64,000 bases of DNA from Gammaproteobacteria bacterium (lineage in GTDB: Bacteria > Pseudomonadota > Gammaproteobacteria > Pseudomonadales > Azotimanducaceae), in assembly GCA_002708765.1 (NCBI GenBank), contig PAPD01000043.1, positions 18,166 through 82,165 of the forward strand. The letters run 5' to 3'. Position 1 is the first letter of the stretch; each line of letters begins with the position of its first letter. Under the pieces are notes generated by a model. That model worked only from the letters and a program-made list of their open reading frames with translations. It did no database searches and was not told the DNA's origin. Positions 22,089-31,122 of this stretch are shown piece by piece. Both the position numbers and the translations under genes were made by a program.

Positions 22089-23264
22089 ATGTATAGAATT
22101 CGTTGCCTCAATAATGTTTCAAAAAAAGGATTAAAGATTCTTTCTGACTTAGGGTATGAGATTGATACTGGAGAATCCGAGGCTGATGCGATAATTCTTA
22201 GGAGTTATAAGCTAGCCGACGAAGATATTAAATCTTCTTTGCGGGCAATTGGGCGAGCTGGGGCGGGTGTAAACAATATTCCAGTTGAATTGTGTACTGA
22301 GAAAGGAATCGTGGTCTTTAATACTCCAGGCGCGAATGCAAATGCTGTTAAGGAACTAGTTCTTGCAGGTTTACTATTGTCTTCGCGAGGTATCGTTGAA
22401 GGCGTTAATTTTGTGAGAGAGCTTGAATCGATTAATGATAAAACGATGTTTAATAAAACTGTTGAAGAAGGCAAGAAAGCATTTAAGGGGACAGAGTTAA
22501 AGGGCAAAACGCTTGGGGTTCTGGGGTTGGGAGCTATTGGTTCAATGGTTGCTGATATGGCCTTAGCTCTGGGCATGAAAGTGATTGGATACGACCCTGC
22601 CCTTTCGGTTGCGGCGGCGTGGAGAGTGTCGAGTCAGATTAAACGAATTGATAATTTGGCTAATTTTTTTTCGAATTCAGATATTGTGACGCTGCATGTT
22701 CCGGCCACAGAAGAAACGATCGGGCTTGTCGATGAGACGGCATTAAGTAGCTTCAAAAATGGATCTGTTTTGTTAAATTTCTCACGCGAAGAAATAGTTA
22801 ACGAGAAGGCTTTAAAGGCAGCCTTGGAAAGCGGAAAGATCATGAAGTTTGTGTCCGATTTCCCTTGTTCTAGTCTTCTAGGAATGGATCAAGCTATTTT
22901 AATTCCTCATTTGGGAGCTAGCACTGCAGAAGCAGAAGAAAACTGTGCTTTGATGGTGGCGACTCAACTCGGAGAGTTTCTCGAAAATGGTAGCATTAAG
23001 AACTCTGTAAATTTCCCGGATGTCAGCCTTGAAAGAGTGACTGGATCGCTTAGGTTAGCTATAGTGAACAGAAATGTGCCTAGAATTCTAGGAAGTATTT
23101 TGTCAATCTTGGCCGATCGGAATATCAATGTTCTTGACATGTTGAACAAAAGCAGAGGTGATATTGCGTACAACCTTATTGATATCGAAGCAAAAATTTC
23201 AGATGATCTGATTGATGAGATCGAAAGAGTCGATGGTGTTGTTAGTATAAGGTATTTTGATTGA
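22089..23264 (+). CDS. serA: D-3-phosphoglycerate dehydrogenase (short, ACT-containing)
   Basis: First step of serine synthesis: 3-phosphoglycerate to 3-phosphohydroxypyruvate with NAD+. 391 residues. The substrate-domain motif is 'GRAGAGVNNIPVELCTEKGI'. The NAD Rossmann loop is 'GVLGLGAIGSMVADMA', with 'LHVPATEETIGLVDE' and 'ILIPHLGASTAEAEENC' (catalytic His). A C-terminal ACT domain starts near residue 317 and may bind serine. ATG after 'GGAAAAAT'. No serC or serB is adjacent. Its stop directly abuts that of mnmC on the opposite strand. Confidence 0.9.
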   Translation: MYRIRCLNNVSKKGLKILSDLGYEIDTGESEADAIILRSYKLADEDIKSSLRAIGRAGAGVNNIPVELCTEKGIVVFNTPGANANAVKELVLAGLLLSSRGIVEGVNFVRELESINDKTMFNKTVEEGKKAFKGTELKGKTLGVLGLGAIGSMVADMALALGMKVIGYDPALSVAAAWRVSSQIKRIDNLANFFSNSDIVTLHVPATEETIGLVDETALSSFKNGSVLLNFSREEIVNEKALKAALESGKIMKFVSDFPCSSLLGMDQAILIPHLGASTAEAEENCALMVATQLGEFLENGSIKNSVNFPDVSLERVTGSLRLAIVNRNVPRILGSILSILADRNINVLDMLNKSRGDIAYNLIDIEAKISDDLIDEIERVDGVVSIRYFD

Positions 23265-25016
23265 TTATTTTCTTGTTTGATTCCTAATGAAAAAACGTGA
23301 TGGAGAAAGTATATTCTGCTCGGTTAGGCCTAAAGCACTAGGTTCACCAAGGATTTTGCTAATAAGGTTCTCAGAGTATAGCCTAGCATTAGTTGCTCCC
23401 CTAGATGCGAAGGCTAAGCAGTAGTATAGTCCGCTTTTAAAAATCTTGACATCTCGAACTCTCTGCGTGTTCTCTAATGATCTCCATTCTGGCGCTTGCC
23501 CAACTATTGGAACCCGATCTTTCGCAATAGCTCGCAATCCCGTCCATTCATTTTCTGCTGGAGTTTCTTTACCCAGCAGTCGGAAAGCATTTTTTAGTAG
23601 CCTTTCAGTGTCCCTAGAAGAAATTTCAAGACTGGATTTGTTAGTATAGGTTCCACTGACTACGGAAGTTCCTTTATTCGTTGGAAAGATCGTAACCTCA
23701 TCATTAATTATGTGGTTTAAGCCTTCCGTTTTTATCGAAATAGCTTGCCCCTTGATTTTTCGTATTTCTAATTCGGCCGGTAGTAAACTAAGACTAGAAC
23801 CAGTCGCAAGGATTAAATTTTCCGAAGAGAAGACCTTTTTCCGATTTGAATATCCTTGCCAAATCGATCCATAATGTATATCAGTGATTTTCTCAGAAAT
23901 CTCCTCTAAAGACAGGTATGATTTTAAAGTTTGGGTGTTGAACCACCCAGCATTAGTAAAACAAAAGCTGTTTTTTTCCAACTCGAACATTAGCTCATCT
24001 GGGAAGTAGCTACAGATTACTCGGAGTCTGTCGATTTCTTTTTTTGTTTTTGGTTTCCAGATAAAGCTACAGGGATTAAATCCGACCGCATCACGCATAT
24101 AATTGCTGGCTAATAGAGACATTCTGTATTTTGGTTCTGCTCGTTTAGCAAGGTGAGGGTAGACACTAAGTTGAGGAATATATGATGGTCCCGTTATCCC
24201 TTCGTTGATAACGATCGGTCTTATCTGTCTTTTAGTTAAGGCTTCGGCGCAGAATAAACCAGCTAACCCGGATCCGATAATTGCAAAATTTCCTTCTCCA
24301 TGATTAGCTGGCAGCCATTCATTACCAAGGGAGCCGGTTATCATTTCTTTTTTCTCTCCGAATCCTTTTTTCTTTGTCGTTACAAATCCATTTTTCTCCA
24401 GAGTTTCTTTTACTTGTTGGGCTGCGGAGTAGGTAGCTATCTTCGCCCCTGGTCTTGACATGTTCCTTATTCTTTTAAAAACACCCGCTTTCCACATCAG
24501 TTCGTTTTTTTTTGGGGAAAATCCATCGAGAAACCAGAAATCGACCTGGGCATCTAGATTTGCGAGCCCTTGTGACACATCTTCGAATACCAGCAGAACT
24601 CGTATGTTGTCTCCAATCCATAGTACGTGTTGTCCTCTATAAGGCTCGGGATATTTAGATAAAAATTCCTCTTTGTATTTAAAAGATTCGGATCTAAGAG
24701 CTTTTTCCATGAGAGGTTTGGCGACGGGATGTTTCTCTATGGAAATGAAGTTCAGTTTTTTCGAACTTGGTATGTGGCGCCAGACTTCGGCTGCTAGCAT
24801 AAGGTTTACTCCAAAACCTAAACCCAGCTCACAAACGGTAATCTGACTCTTTATAGGCATTTTCTCGCTTAGTTCTTTGAAGGGCTTAATAAATACGTGA
24901 TACTTTTCTTTAATCGCGGCATTTTTTTGCCAGTATATATCTCTATACTGAGCAGAAATCGGTGTTTCTTCGTTCCAAACGATCTCGGCATTTTTCAAAA
25001 GATATTGTGTCGTCAT
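23265..25016 (-). CDS. mnmC: Bifunctional tRNA wobble-uridine modification protein MnmC
   Basis: Completes mnm5(s2)U34 in tRNA: a FAD-dependent domain removes the carboxymethyl group and a SAM-dependent domain methylates the amine. The N-terminal methyltransferase (about 1-240) has 'CELGLGFGVNLMLAAEVW' and 'FWFLDGFSPKKNELMW'. The C-terminal oxidoreductase has the FAD loop 'FAIIGSGLAGLFCAEAL'. At 583 residues it is shorter than the E. coli protein (about 668) but both domains look complete. It lies 16 bp downstream of yciH. Confidence 0.93.
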   Translation of the reverse strand: MTTQYLLKNAEIVWNEETPISAQYRDIYWQKNAAIKEKYHVFIKPFKELSEKMPIKSQITVCELGLGFGVNLMLAAEVWRHIPSSKKLNFISIEKHPVAKPLMEKALRSESFKYKEEFLSKYPEPYRGQHVLWIGDNIRVLLVFEDVSQGLANLDAQVDFWFLDGFSPKKNELMWKAGVFKRIRNMSRPGAKIATYSAAQQVKETLEKNGFVTTKKKGFGEKKEMITGSLGNEWLPANHGEGNFAIIGSGLAGLFCAEALTKRQIRPIVINEGITGPSYIPQLSVYPHLAKRAEPKYRMSLLASNYMRDAVGFNPCSFIWKPKTKKEIDRLRVICSYFPDELMFELEKNSFCFTNAGWFNTQTLKSYLSLEEISEKITDIHYGSIWQGYSNRKKVFSSENLILATGSSLSLLPAELEIRKIKGQAISIKTEGLNHIINDEVTIFPTNKGTSVVSGTYTNKSSLEISSRDTERLLKNAFRLLGKETPAENEWTGLRAIAKDRVPIVGQAPEWRSLENTQRVRDVKIFKSGLYYCLAFASRGATNARLYSENLISKILGEPSALGLTEQNILSPSRFFIRNQTRK

Positions 25017-25032
25017 TGTATATGACCTTTTT

Positions 25033-25368
25033 CTAAGCGGTTACTTTCAACCCTTTTTCTTCTAGTATTTTGACAATAAGATTACGATTGTCACCTTGAA
25101 TTATTATCTCGGTATTACTAACAGTGCCCCCAACTCCCAGTTTTTGTTTCAACTCCTTTGCTAGGGTTTTTATCTGAGCCTTGTCGAGAGGGATTCCACT
25201 GATAATTGTGATGGGATTTCCTTTTCTACCTTTTGTCTGCCGTTCAACGCGAATAGCGCTCGTTTTGACCACATCGTCTTTAAAACAAACGCAATCAGAG
25301 AGACTTTTTTTACATTTAAAACAAAGATTGCCTAGCTCGGTCGAGTATGAAGTAGTTTTTTTTTTCAT
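25033..25368 (-). CDS. yciH: SUI1-family translation factor YciH
   Basis: A 111-residue homologue of eIF1/SUI1. The N-terminal Cys pairs ('CFKCKKSLSDCVC') resemble a small zinc ribbon, then the SUI1 core runs 'VERQTKGRKGNPITIISGI' to 'GVGGTVSNTEIIIQGD'. Bacterial YciH can influence start-codon selection and inhibit initiation under stress. It overlaps the upstream gene by 4 bp and precedes mnmC by 16 bp, so all are likely on one transcript. Confidence 0.9.
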   Translation of the reverse strand: MKKKTTSYSTELGNLCFKCKKSLSDCVCFKDDVVKTSAIRVERQTKGRKGNPITIISGIPLDKAQIKTLAKELKQKLGVGGTVSNTEIIIQGDNRNLIVKILEEKGLKVTA

Positions 25369-25805
25369 ATGCTATAAATGAATAAAGATAAAACCTTTTC
25401 TTGTTTGCTAAGAACGGAGGCATGTATTAATTTAAACAATGCGTCGCTAAGAACTTCTACGTTGTCTTCTTCCTCGTCTAATCTTTCACCAAGGTCTAAG
25501 CATTCGTTCCAGATTTCTGCCAAGTTTGTTATTTCGTCTTCTGTAACTTCCGCTAATTTGCTAACTATTATATTGTCTAGTGCGCAAAGTTTTGAGTCGT
25601 CCGCATTGCTTTCGGATACAAGGTGCTCTAGTGATTCTGCTTCTTCATAGAATATTCCGAGCAGGTGAGCATAGAGTTTTATTCTTGTTTCTGAATCTAC
25701 CTTTCCCAGAGGAACACTAGGAAATATCTGGGAGAGATCTTCTATGCCAAATGCTTCGTTGATCTGTTCTTCTAGTGCCAGGATTATGAACTCTCTCGTT
25801 CTCAA
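25365..25805 (-). CDS. Uncharacterised acidic protein
   Basis: A 146-residue protein that I do not recognise. It is strongly acidic, predicted mainly alpha-helical, with no signal peptide or membrane segment. The central part is Glu/Asp-rich ('GERLDEEEDNVEVL', 'LAEVTEDEITNLAEIW'). It overlaps both neighbours by 4 bp (membrane cold-shock protein upstream, YciH downstream). That tight coupling, and codon use like its neighbours, support it as a real gene. A role linked to RNA or translation is inference from context only. Confidence 0.7.
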   Translation of the reverse strand: MRTREFIILALEEQINEAFGIEDLSQIFPSVPLGKVDSETRIKLYAHLLGIFYEEAESLEHLVSESNADDSKLCALDNIIVSKLAEVTEDEITNLAEIWNECLDLGERLDEEEDNVEVLSDALFKLIHASVLSKQEKVLSLFIYSI

Positions 25806-26197
25806 ATAAATGAGACCTTGTCTGCTTGAAGCCCTTTTTCTGAACTAATGGTTACAAATTTTACCCGCTGTCCTTCCCGGATATTGGCAGTTTCCTTTTC
25901 TTCAATATTTCGGAAATGAACAAATATCTCATCGCCGTGATCAGCACTAATGAATCCGTAACCTTTTCTAGAGTTAAACCATTTAATATTCCCGAACTCT
26001 ATCAGTTCTTCAGTGTTTCCAAAAAGTTTGTTATGGAAAAATACGGAACATAGAGGCGCTAGTAGGAAAATGCAGAATATACTGACCTGTTTCATGTTCT
26101 CTGGAATTAACCGTTGATCCGCATATACGAATTGAAAAGCAATGAACGTAAGAGATGCTAACGCTAATGAAAAAACTATTTTTTTTATTCCCATCAT
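25802..26197 (-). CDS. Membrane-anchored cold-shock-domain protein
   Basis: A 131-residue protein with two predicted N-terminal membrane helices (about residues 4-25 and 38-55) followed by a cold-shock domain (about 68-131). The domain shows RNP1-like 'KGYGFISAD' and RNP2-like 'EIFVHFRNI' with 'GNIKWFNSRKG'. It should bind single-stranded nucleic acid at the cytoplasmic face of the membrane. Membrane-linked cold-shock proteins are known in gammaproteobacteria but poorly studied. First gene of a probable operon with the acidic protein, yciH and mnmC. Confidence 0.82.
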   Translation of the reverse strand: MMGIKKIVFSLALASLTFIAFQFVYADQRLIPENMKQVSIFCIFLLAPLCSVFFHNKLFGNTEELIEFGNIKWFNSRKGYGFISADHGDEIFVHFRNIEEKETANIREGQRVKFVTISSEKGLQADKVSFI

Positions 26198-26315
26198 TTG
26201 AAGACTTTTCTACCACTTATTAAGGATTGAGTGGTCTTTATAATACTTATCTATATGCCTTAGGGGAATAATTGTTTGTCAAACAACTCTTAGTATCTTC
26301 CGAAGCGCGTTTTTT

Positions 26316-27083
26316 TTATCCGTATTCATCAAGAATTGATTTATAGGTTTTAACAGTTTCTCTCAATCCATGGTAAATTGCTTCGCTAACAATTGCGTGA
26401 CCAATTGAAACTTCTTTAATCTCGGGCATCCTGGCAATAAACAATGGAAGATTCGTCTGGTTAAGATCATGGCCTGCGTTTACATTCATTTCGAGTTGGA
26501 GGCTTTTTTCAGCGGCTAAGATAAATTTGGATAATATTGGGTTTTGGTTTGGAGTCCCATAATTTTGGGCATAAGGCCCAGTGTAAAGCTCGATTCTTTC
26601 AAATCCCTTTTTTTTAGCTAGACCAATCTGTCTAGGGTCTGGATCAACAAATCCACTGACGCGAATTCCTTGATCTCTTAGTCGGGATATAGTTTCCTTC
26701 AAGTTAAAAGTCAATTGACTAAAATCCCAGCCATGGTCTGAAGTTAGCTGGTCGTTCGAATCGGGCACTAATGTGCATTGATCAGGCCTGGCTTCTTGGA
26801 CAAGAGCGATAAATCCAGGATATCCATTGCTCCCCTCTTCAAACATTGGATTGCCTTCAATATTGAACTCGATATTTTGGTAAGCAGGCGATGAGAGGAA
26901 CTCAGATAATTCCATTATATCGTATGGAGTTATGTGTCTTAAGTCAGGCCGCGGGTGCACCGTTATTCCGTCTGCGCCTGCTTCTATGGAAATTTCCGCT
27001 GCCTCCAGAACACTAGGAACCTTTGTGTCACGAGAATTTCTGATTAGCGCAATTTTGTTTAAGTTAACGGATAGTTTGGGCAA
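26316..27083 (-). CDS. pdxJ: Pyridoxine 5'-phosphate synthase
   Basis: Condenses 1-deoxyxylulose 5-phosphate with 3-amino-2-oxopropyl phosphate to make pyridoxine 5'-phosphate. TIM barrel of 255 residues with 'LSVNLNKIALIRNSRDT', 'GADGITVHPRPDLRHIT', 'EFNIEGNP', 'CTLVPDSNDQLTSDHGWD' and 'ELYTGPYA', 'EMNVNAGHDLN'. This wording belongs to the NKIALLRN/HPRPDERHI branch seen mainly outside gammaproteobacteria, rather than the E. coli branch (NIDHIATLRN/HLREDRRHI). It is not beside rnc-era-recO. 36-bp gap to yciB, same strand. Confidence 0.93.
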   Translation of the reverse strand: MPKLSVNLNKIALIRNSRDTKVPSVLEAAEISIEAGADGITVHPRPDLRHITPYDIMELSEFLSSPAYQNIEFNIEGNPMFEEGSNGYPGFIALVQEARPDQCTLVPDSNDQLTSDHGWDFSQLTFNLKETISRLRDQGIRVSGFVDPDPRQIGLAKKKGFERIELYTGPYAQNYGTPNQNPILSKFILAAEKSLQLEMNVNAGHDLNQTNLPLFIARMPEIKEVSIGHAIVSEAIYHGLRETVKTYKSILDEYG

Positions 27084-27119
27084 CTTTGTTTCTCCCGGTC
27101 TCGATCTAAATTTATGCTT

Positions 27120-27704
27120 CTAATAGACCTGATTTTTATCAACTCTTTCTTCATCAATATTATTTTCAGCTTGCTTCAAGTGCCCACCTCTTATTAGATA
27201 AGCAATCGTTATAATAGCATAAGAGATGGTGATTAAAGGTCCGCCAATCAGCTTAAAAGTAACCCAAATATCAGTACTGAAACTATATGCTACAGCAAGG
27301 TTTACGATTCCAGCGACAAAAAACCCTAATGCCCATCCGTAGTTTATATTTTTCCATATGAGTTCCTTAAGAAGTAGCTGTTTCCCAACTATTTTTTTTA
27401 TCAAGTTTTGTTTAAAAACAAGATTACTGATAATTAGAATCGCAGCGAAGCACCAGTTTACGATGGTTGGCTTCCATTTAATAAACAGATCGTTTTGAAA
27501 TATGATCGTCATTCCGCCAAAAATCAGAGCTATGACAAAAACAACTTTTGTTTGGCTTTTTACTGCTTTAAAGATTATTTTCTCCAGGGCAAGCTGGACA
27601 GCTAGAGCAACCATCAGTAAAGCTGTTGCTAAATAAATGTCATCATAGCTAAAAAACACCGACACAAAAATTACGACCGGCAATATATCGAGGAGTTGTC
27701 TCAT
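27120..27704 (-). CDS. yciB: Inner-membrane septation protein YciB/IspZ
   Basis: A 194-residue protein with about five hydrophobic membrane segments. It begins with the family signature 'LLDILPVVIFVSVFF' and later has 'FGGMTIIFQNDLFIKWKPTIVNW', shortened here as the FIKWKPT motif that is diagnostic. YciB proteins act in cell-envelope integrity and septation. Upstream of pdxJ on the same strand and divergent from scpA, as in related genomes. Confidence 0.93.
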   Translation of the reverse strand: MRQLLDILPVVIFVSVFFSYDDIYLATALLMVALAVQLALEKIIFKAVKSQTKVVFVIALIFGGMTIIFQNDLFIKWKPTIVNWCFAAILIISNLVFKQNLIKKIVGKQLLLKELIWKNINYGWALGFFVAGIVNLAVAYSFSTDIWVTFKLIGGPLITISYAIITIAYLIRGGHLKQAENNIDEERVDKNQVY

Positions 27705-27932
27705 CGGTTATTATCCAAAAGGTTAGTTGCTCAAGTTCGTTCTAAGATTTACCTTAAAACATCCCATGATAAGGTTTTAGGTCAAGTAGTTGTAGTTATT
27801 TATCCACGGAAATATTAGAGAACTTTAGGTTCTTTCAAACTTGAAGCCAATAGAAATTGGTTTGAGAATTACTAATCTCGATTAAAAGGCTAAACAATGG
27901 ATCTTGTTATATTACTAATACAATATGATTAC

Positions 27933-27961
27933 TTCTTTAGGCTCTGTTACTTAGTTATAAT
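27933..27961 (+). promoter_or_regulatory. Putative promoter of scpA-scpB-rluB
   Basis: TTCTTT (27933-27938), 17-bp spacer and a perfect TATAAT (27956-27961), 32 bp before scpA. The rest of the 288-bp yciB-scpA spacer (27705-27992) is AT-rich; nothing else definite was seen in it. Confidence 0.45.
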
Positions 27962-27992
27962 AAAACGGCGATTTTCGGAATAAAAGGGTTCT

Positions 27993-28817
27993 ATGGAGAA
28001 TAGTCGTGATTCGTTAAATGGAGATGAAACAAAAGATCAATTAAAGACGCCTTTGGCTGTTGTAAAGGGTTCGCCTTTGACGCAACTACCATTGGATCTT
28101 TACGTGCCGCCAGATGCATTGGAAGTGATTCTAGAAGCGTTTGAAGGGCCACTAGATCTTCTTTTGTATCTTATTAAGAAACAAAATCTCCATATCCTTG
28201 ATATCGAAGTGGCTCAAATTACTGATCAGTACATGCAGTACATTGATCTGATGCAGGAAATGAAATTTGAATTGGCCGCTGAATATTTAGTGATGGCCGC
28301 CTCTTTAGCGGAGATCAAGTCAAGAATGCTCTTGCCGAGGCAGGTTCTCGCTGAAGATGAGGAAAAGGATCCCAGGATGGATCTCGTGAGGCGATTACAG
28401 GAATATGAGCGTTATAAAAACGCTGCTATGGAAATAGATATGCTGGATCGAGAAAACAGGGATTTCTGGTCAGGGCGAGCAAAACTTTCGCTTGTCGCTG
28501 AACCAGCCAAATTGCCTGAGGTTGATCTTAGAGATCTGGTTTTGGAGTTTTCTGAAGTGATTAAGAGAGCCGAGCTTTATGCGAGGCATTCGGTAGAGTT
28601 TGAGGTTCTTTCTACTCGTGAAAGAATGATAAATATTCTTAGGACCCTTGAAAAAAAACCTTATGAATTTATATCGTTCCGTTCTTTTTTCAATAGTGAA
28701 GAGGGTCGGAGAGGGGTGGTTGTTACGTTCATGGCCATTATGGAGTTGATGAAAGAAGGTATGTTAGAAACAGTCCAAAACGAACAATTTGCACCTATTT
28801 ATTTAAAACTAGCATAG
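27993..28817 (+). CDS. scpA: Segregation and condensation protein A
   Basis: Kleisin that bridges the SMC heads with ScpB in chromosome condensation. 274 residues. The N-terminal SMC-neck-binding region contains 'FEGPLDLLLYLIKKQNLHILDI', shortened as the invariant EGPLDLLL signature, then 'LAAEYLVMAASLAEIKSRMLLP'. The C-terminal winged helix includes 'VVTFMAIMELMKEG'. The first 45 residues are a variable extension common in gammaproteobacteria. scpB follows 30 bp later. Confidence 0.95.
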   Translation: MENSRDSLNGDETKDQLKTPLAVVKGSPLTQLPLDLYVPPDALEVILEAFEGPLDLLLYLIKKQNLHILDIEVAQITDQYMQYIDLMQEMKFELAAEYLVMAASLAEIKSRMLLPRQVLAEDEEKDPRMDLVRRLQEYERYKNAAMEIDMLDRENRDFWSGRAKLSLVAEPAKLPEVDLRDLVLEFSEVIKRAELYARHSVEFEVLSTRERMINILRTLEKKPYEFISFRSFFNSEEGRRGVVVTFMAIMELMKEGMLETVQNEQFAPIYLKLA

Positions 28818-28847
28818 CCTGAGAGTCGTCCTCCAGAGAGATTATAA

Positions 28848-29489
28848 ATGGAAGAATTGCCTGTTTCGCAGATAATCGAAGCCACTATTCTAGCTGCTGA
28901 TGGACCTGTGTCGATCGAGCAACTGATTGATGTTTTTGAAGGTGAATCTGTTGATCGCGGTGAGATAAAAAAAGTTATAAAGGAAATCACTGAAAGTTGT
29001 TCCGGACGAGGTTATGAGCTTACGAAGGTAGCTAGCGGATACAGGTTTCAAATCCGCAGTGATTACAGCAAATGGGTTTCAAGGTTATGGAAAGAAAGAA
29101 CTCCTAGGTATTCTCGTGCTTTGTTAGAAACACTGGCTCTTATAGCTTACAAGCAGCCAATAACTAGGGGAGACATCGAAGAAGTTAGAGGTGTGAGTGT
29201 AAGTAGTAATATTATACGCACATTGGTAGAACGAGATTGGATAAAAATAGTGGGCCATCGAGATGTCCCTGGTCGTCCAGCTCTTTATTCTACGACTAAG
29301 GCTTTTTTAGACTACTTTAACTTGGAACGACTCGATCAGTTGCCGTCGTTGCAAGAAATAAGAGAGTTATATGTCCCGCAGGAAACTAATGTTGAAGAAG
29401 TTGAGAATAGCGAAGATCAACTTGTACAGACCGGTGAGGGTGCTTCAGAGGCAGGTTCGTCTGATAATTACGAGTTGCTAAAAAAATGA
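28848..29489 (+). CDS. scpB: Segregation and condensation protein B
   Basis: Dimeric winged-helix partner of ScpA. 213 residues with '[19 protein letters not shown]' at the N-terminus and the second winged-helix signature '[23 protein letters not shown]' (given here within its '[14 protein letters not shown]' core), then '[22 protein letters not shown]', of which 'GRPALY' is the conserved turn. An acidic, low-complexity tail (about 185-213) is normal for the family. Confidence 0.95.
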   Translation: MEELPVSQIIEATILAADGPVSIEQLIDVFEGESVDRGEIKKVIKEITESCSGRGYELTKVASGYRFQIRSDYSKWVSRLWKERTPRYSRALLETLALIAYKQPITRGDIEEVRGVSVSSNIIRTLVERDWIKIVGHRDVPGRPALYSTTKAFLDYFNLERLDQLPSLQEIRELYVPQETNVEEVENSEDQLVQTGEGASEAGSSDNYELLKK

Positions 29490-29577
29490 TGTTGCTAGGT
29501 ATGACAAATCGTTGCTGAATTGTAGAAGAACTTATCCTTAAATTTTGGCGAGCTCGTTTAAACGCAGATTAATTGTT

Positions 29578-30342
29578 ATGGAAAAAGATCTCAAATCAGA
29601 AAAGTTACAAAAGGTGCTTGCCAACAAAGGAGTTGGATCGCGAAGAGAAGTTGAGAGCTGGATCACGTTGAAACGGGTTCGGGTTAATGGCAAGATCGCA
29701 AAAATTGGAGATCGAGTGCTGCCGTCTGATAAAATAAAAATAGATGGAAGGTCTCAAAACCAAAAATACAGGCAGCATCGACATCTTCTCTATAATAAGC
29801 CTATAGGAGAGATCTGCAGTCGAAAGGACAATCAAGGTCGTCCTAGTGTTTATGATGTTTTACCGAGGCTAACGGGGCAGAGATGGATTTCGGTAGGTCG
29901 ACTCGACATAAATACTAGCGGTTTGTTGCTCTTCACCACCGATGGAGAATTGGCTAATAGGCTCATGCACCCGTCATTCCAGATCGAGAGGGAATATGCA
30001 GTCCGCGTTCTGGGTAATGTAAAAAAGTCCTCATTGGAAAAAATGAAGGAGGGAGTTTATGTTGACGGGCATAGGCTCCGATTTTCCGACATTCAAAAAA
30101 GTTTGTCTTCTCCAGAGAAAGAGAAAGCAAATAGCTGGTATTATGTGGTATTGATGGAAGGAAAAAATAAGGAGGTTCGAAAAATCTGGGAGTCTCAGGG
30201 GTATACTGTTAGCCGTTTGAAGCGGGTCAGGTATGGAACATTTTTCGTGCCGTCATCGGTAAAGGTAGGTAGATATGTCGAATTTGATAAGAGTGAGGTG
30301 CGCTCTTTATATCGTCTAGCGGGACTAGACAAAAAAAGCTGA
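29578..30342 (+). CDS. rluB: 23S rRNA pseudouridine synthase (RluB type)
   Basis: RsuA-family enzyme that converts U2605 of 23S rRNA to pseudouridine in E. coli. The N-terminal S4 RNA-binding domain reads 'LQKVLANKGVGSRREVESWI'. The catalytic motif 'GRLDINTSGLLLFTTDGELA' contains the nucleophilic Asp. The ATG at 29578 (254 residues) is chosen; a TTG at 29545 is in frame but neither has a good ribosome-binding site. Order scpA-scpB-rluB is conserved. The C-terminal tail is short compared with RluB proteins that have long basic tails. Convergent with yciK. Confidence 0.9.
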   Translation: MEKDLKSEKLQKVLANKGVGSRREVESWITLKRVRVNGKIAKIGDRVLPSDKIKIDGRSQNQKYRQHRHLLYNKPIGEICSRKDNQGRPSVYDVLPRLTGQRWISVGRLDINTSGLLLFTTDGELANRLMHPSFQIEREYAVRVLGNVKKSSLEKMKEGVYVDGHRLRFSDIQKSLSSPEKEKANSWYYVVLMEGKNKEVRKIWESQGYTVSRLKRVRYGTFFVPSSVKVGRYVEFDKSEVRSLYRLAGLDKKS

Positions 30343-30363
30343 TGAAAAGGGAGATTTCCTGCG

Positions 30364-31122
30364 TTATTTAGAAAAATCGTCTTCGCTAGAAAAAAAACTA
30401 TTATGTTCATTTCGACTATCCGGTCCCGCGAGATAAAGATAAAGTGGCATCAGATTCGTGGCTGGCTTGACGCTGTCAGGATTTTCACCTGGGTAAGCAG
30501 CGTTCCTCATTTTTGTCCTGGTCGCTCCTGGATTTACACTTGTAACCACTACATTGGAGGTGTTCTCCAATTCATCAGCCACTAGCTTGGCTAACCCATT
30601 TAACGCATACTTTGATATTGAGTAGGCTCCCCAATAGGCTCTCGGTTTTTGGCCAACACCTGAATTGGTGAAAATCAACCTTCCGTCATCAGATTTTTTC
30701 AGGAGAGCTAACAAAAATTTGGTAAGAAGGAAAACGGAATTGATGTTGACCTGCATTACGGCTTCCCAGTCTTTATATGCATAATTTTCTATAGGTACTC
30801 TTGGACCTAATATCGCTGCATTGTGGAGTAAACCGTCTAGTCTGCCATAATCTTCTTGGATCTTGGTTGCGAGTCTGCTGTACGCTATTTCCTCACATAA
30901 TTCTAGGTCAAAGGGAACTATGCAGGGTTTGGGAGTATCCATTTTAGAAATCATGTCGTAGACTGATTCAAGCTTTTCTTGTTTGCGCCCTAGTAAAATA
31001 AGCTCTGCGCCAAATTCTGCGAATGTTATGGCTGCTTGTTTTCCAATTCCATCGCCTGCGCCAGTGACAAGAATCACTCTATTTTCCAGAAGGTTTTTCC
31101 CTGGGTTATACATTTTTTTCAC
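30364..31122 (-). CDS. yciK: YciK-family short-chain oxidoreductase
   Basis: Short-chain dehydrogenase/reductase, 252 residues. NAD(P) loop 'VTGAGDGIGKQAA', 'LLHNAAILGPRVPIENY', catalytic Ser region 'FTNSGVGQK', Tyr-x3-Lys 'YSISK', and 'VNPGATRTKMRNAAYP', which is typical of YciK. Substrate unknown. It overlaps ubiG by 4 bp. In Pseudomonadales mupP lies between yciK and ubiG; it is missing here. Confidence 0.9.
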   Translation of the reverse strand: MKKMYNPGKNLLENRVILVTGAGDGIGKQAAITFAEFGAELILLGRKQEKLESVYDMISKMDTPKPCIVPFDLELCEEIAYSRLATKIQEDYGRLDGLLHNAAILGPRVPIENYAYKDWEAVMQVNINSVFLLTKFLLALLKKSDDGRLIFTNSGVGQKPRAYWGAYSISKYALNGLAKLVADELENTSNVVVTSVNPGATRTKMRNAAYPGENPDSVKPATNLMPLYLYLAGPDSRNEHNSFFSSEDDFSK

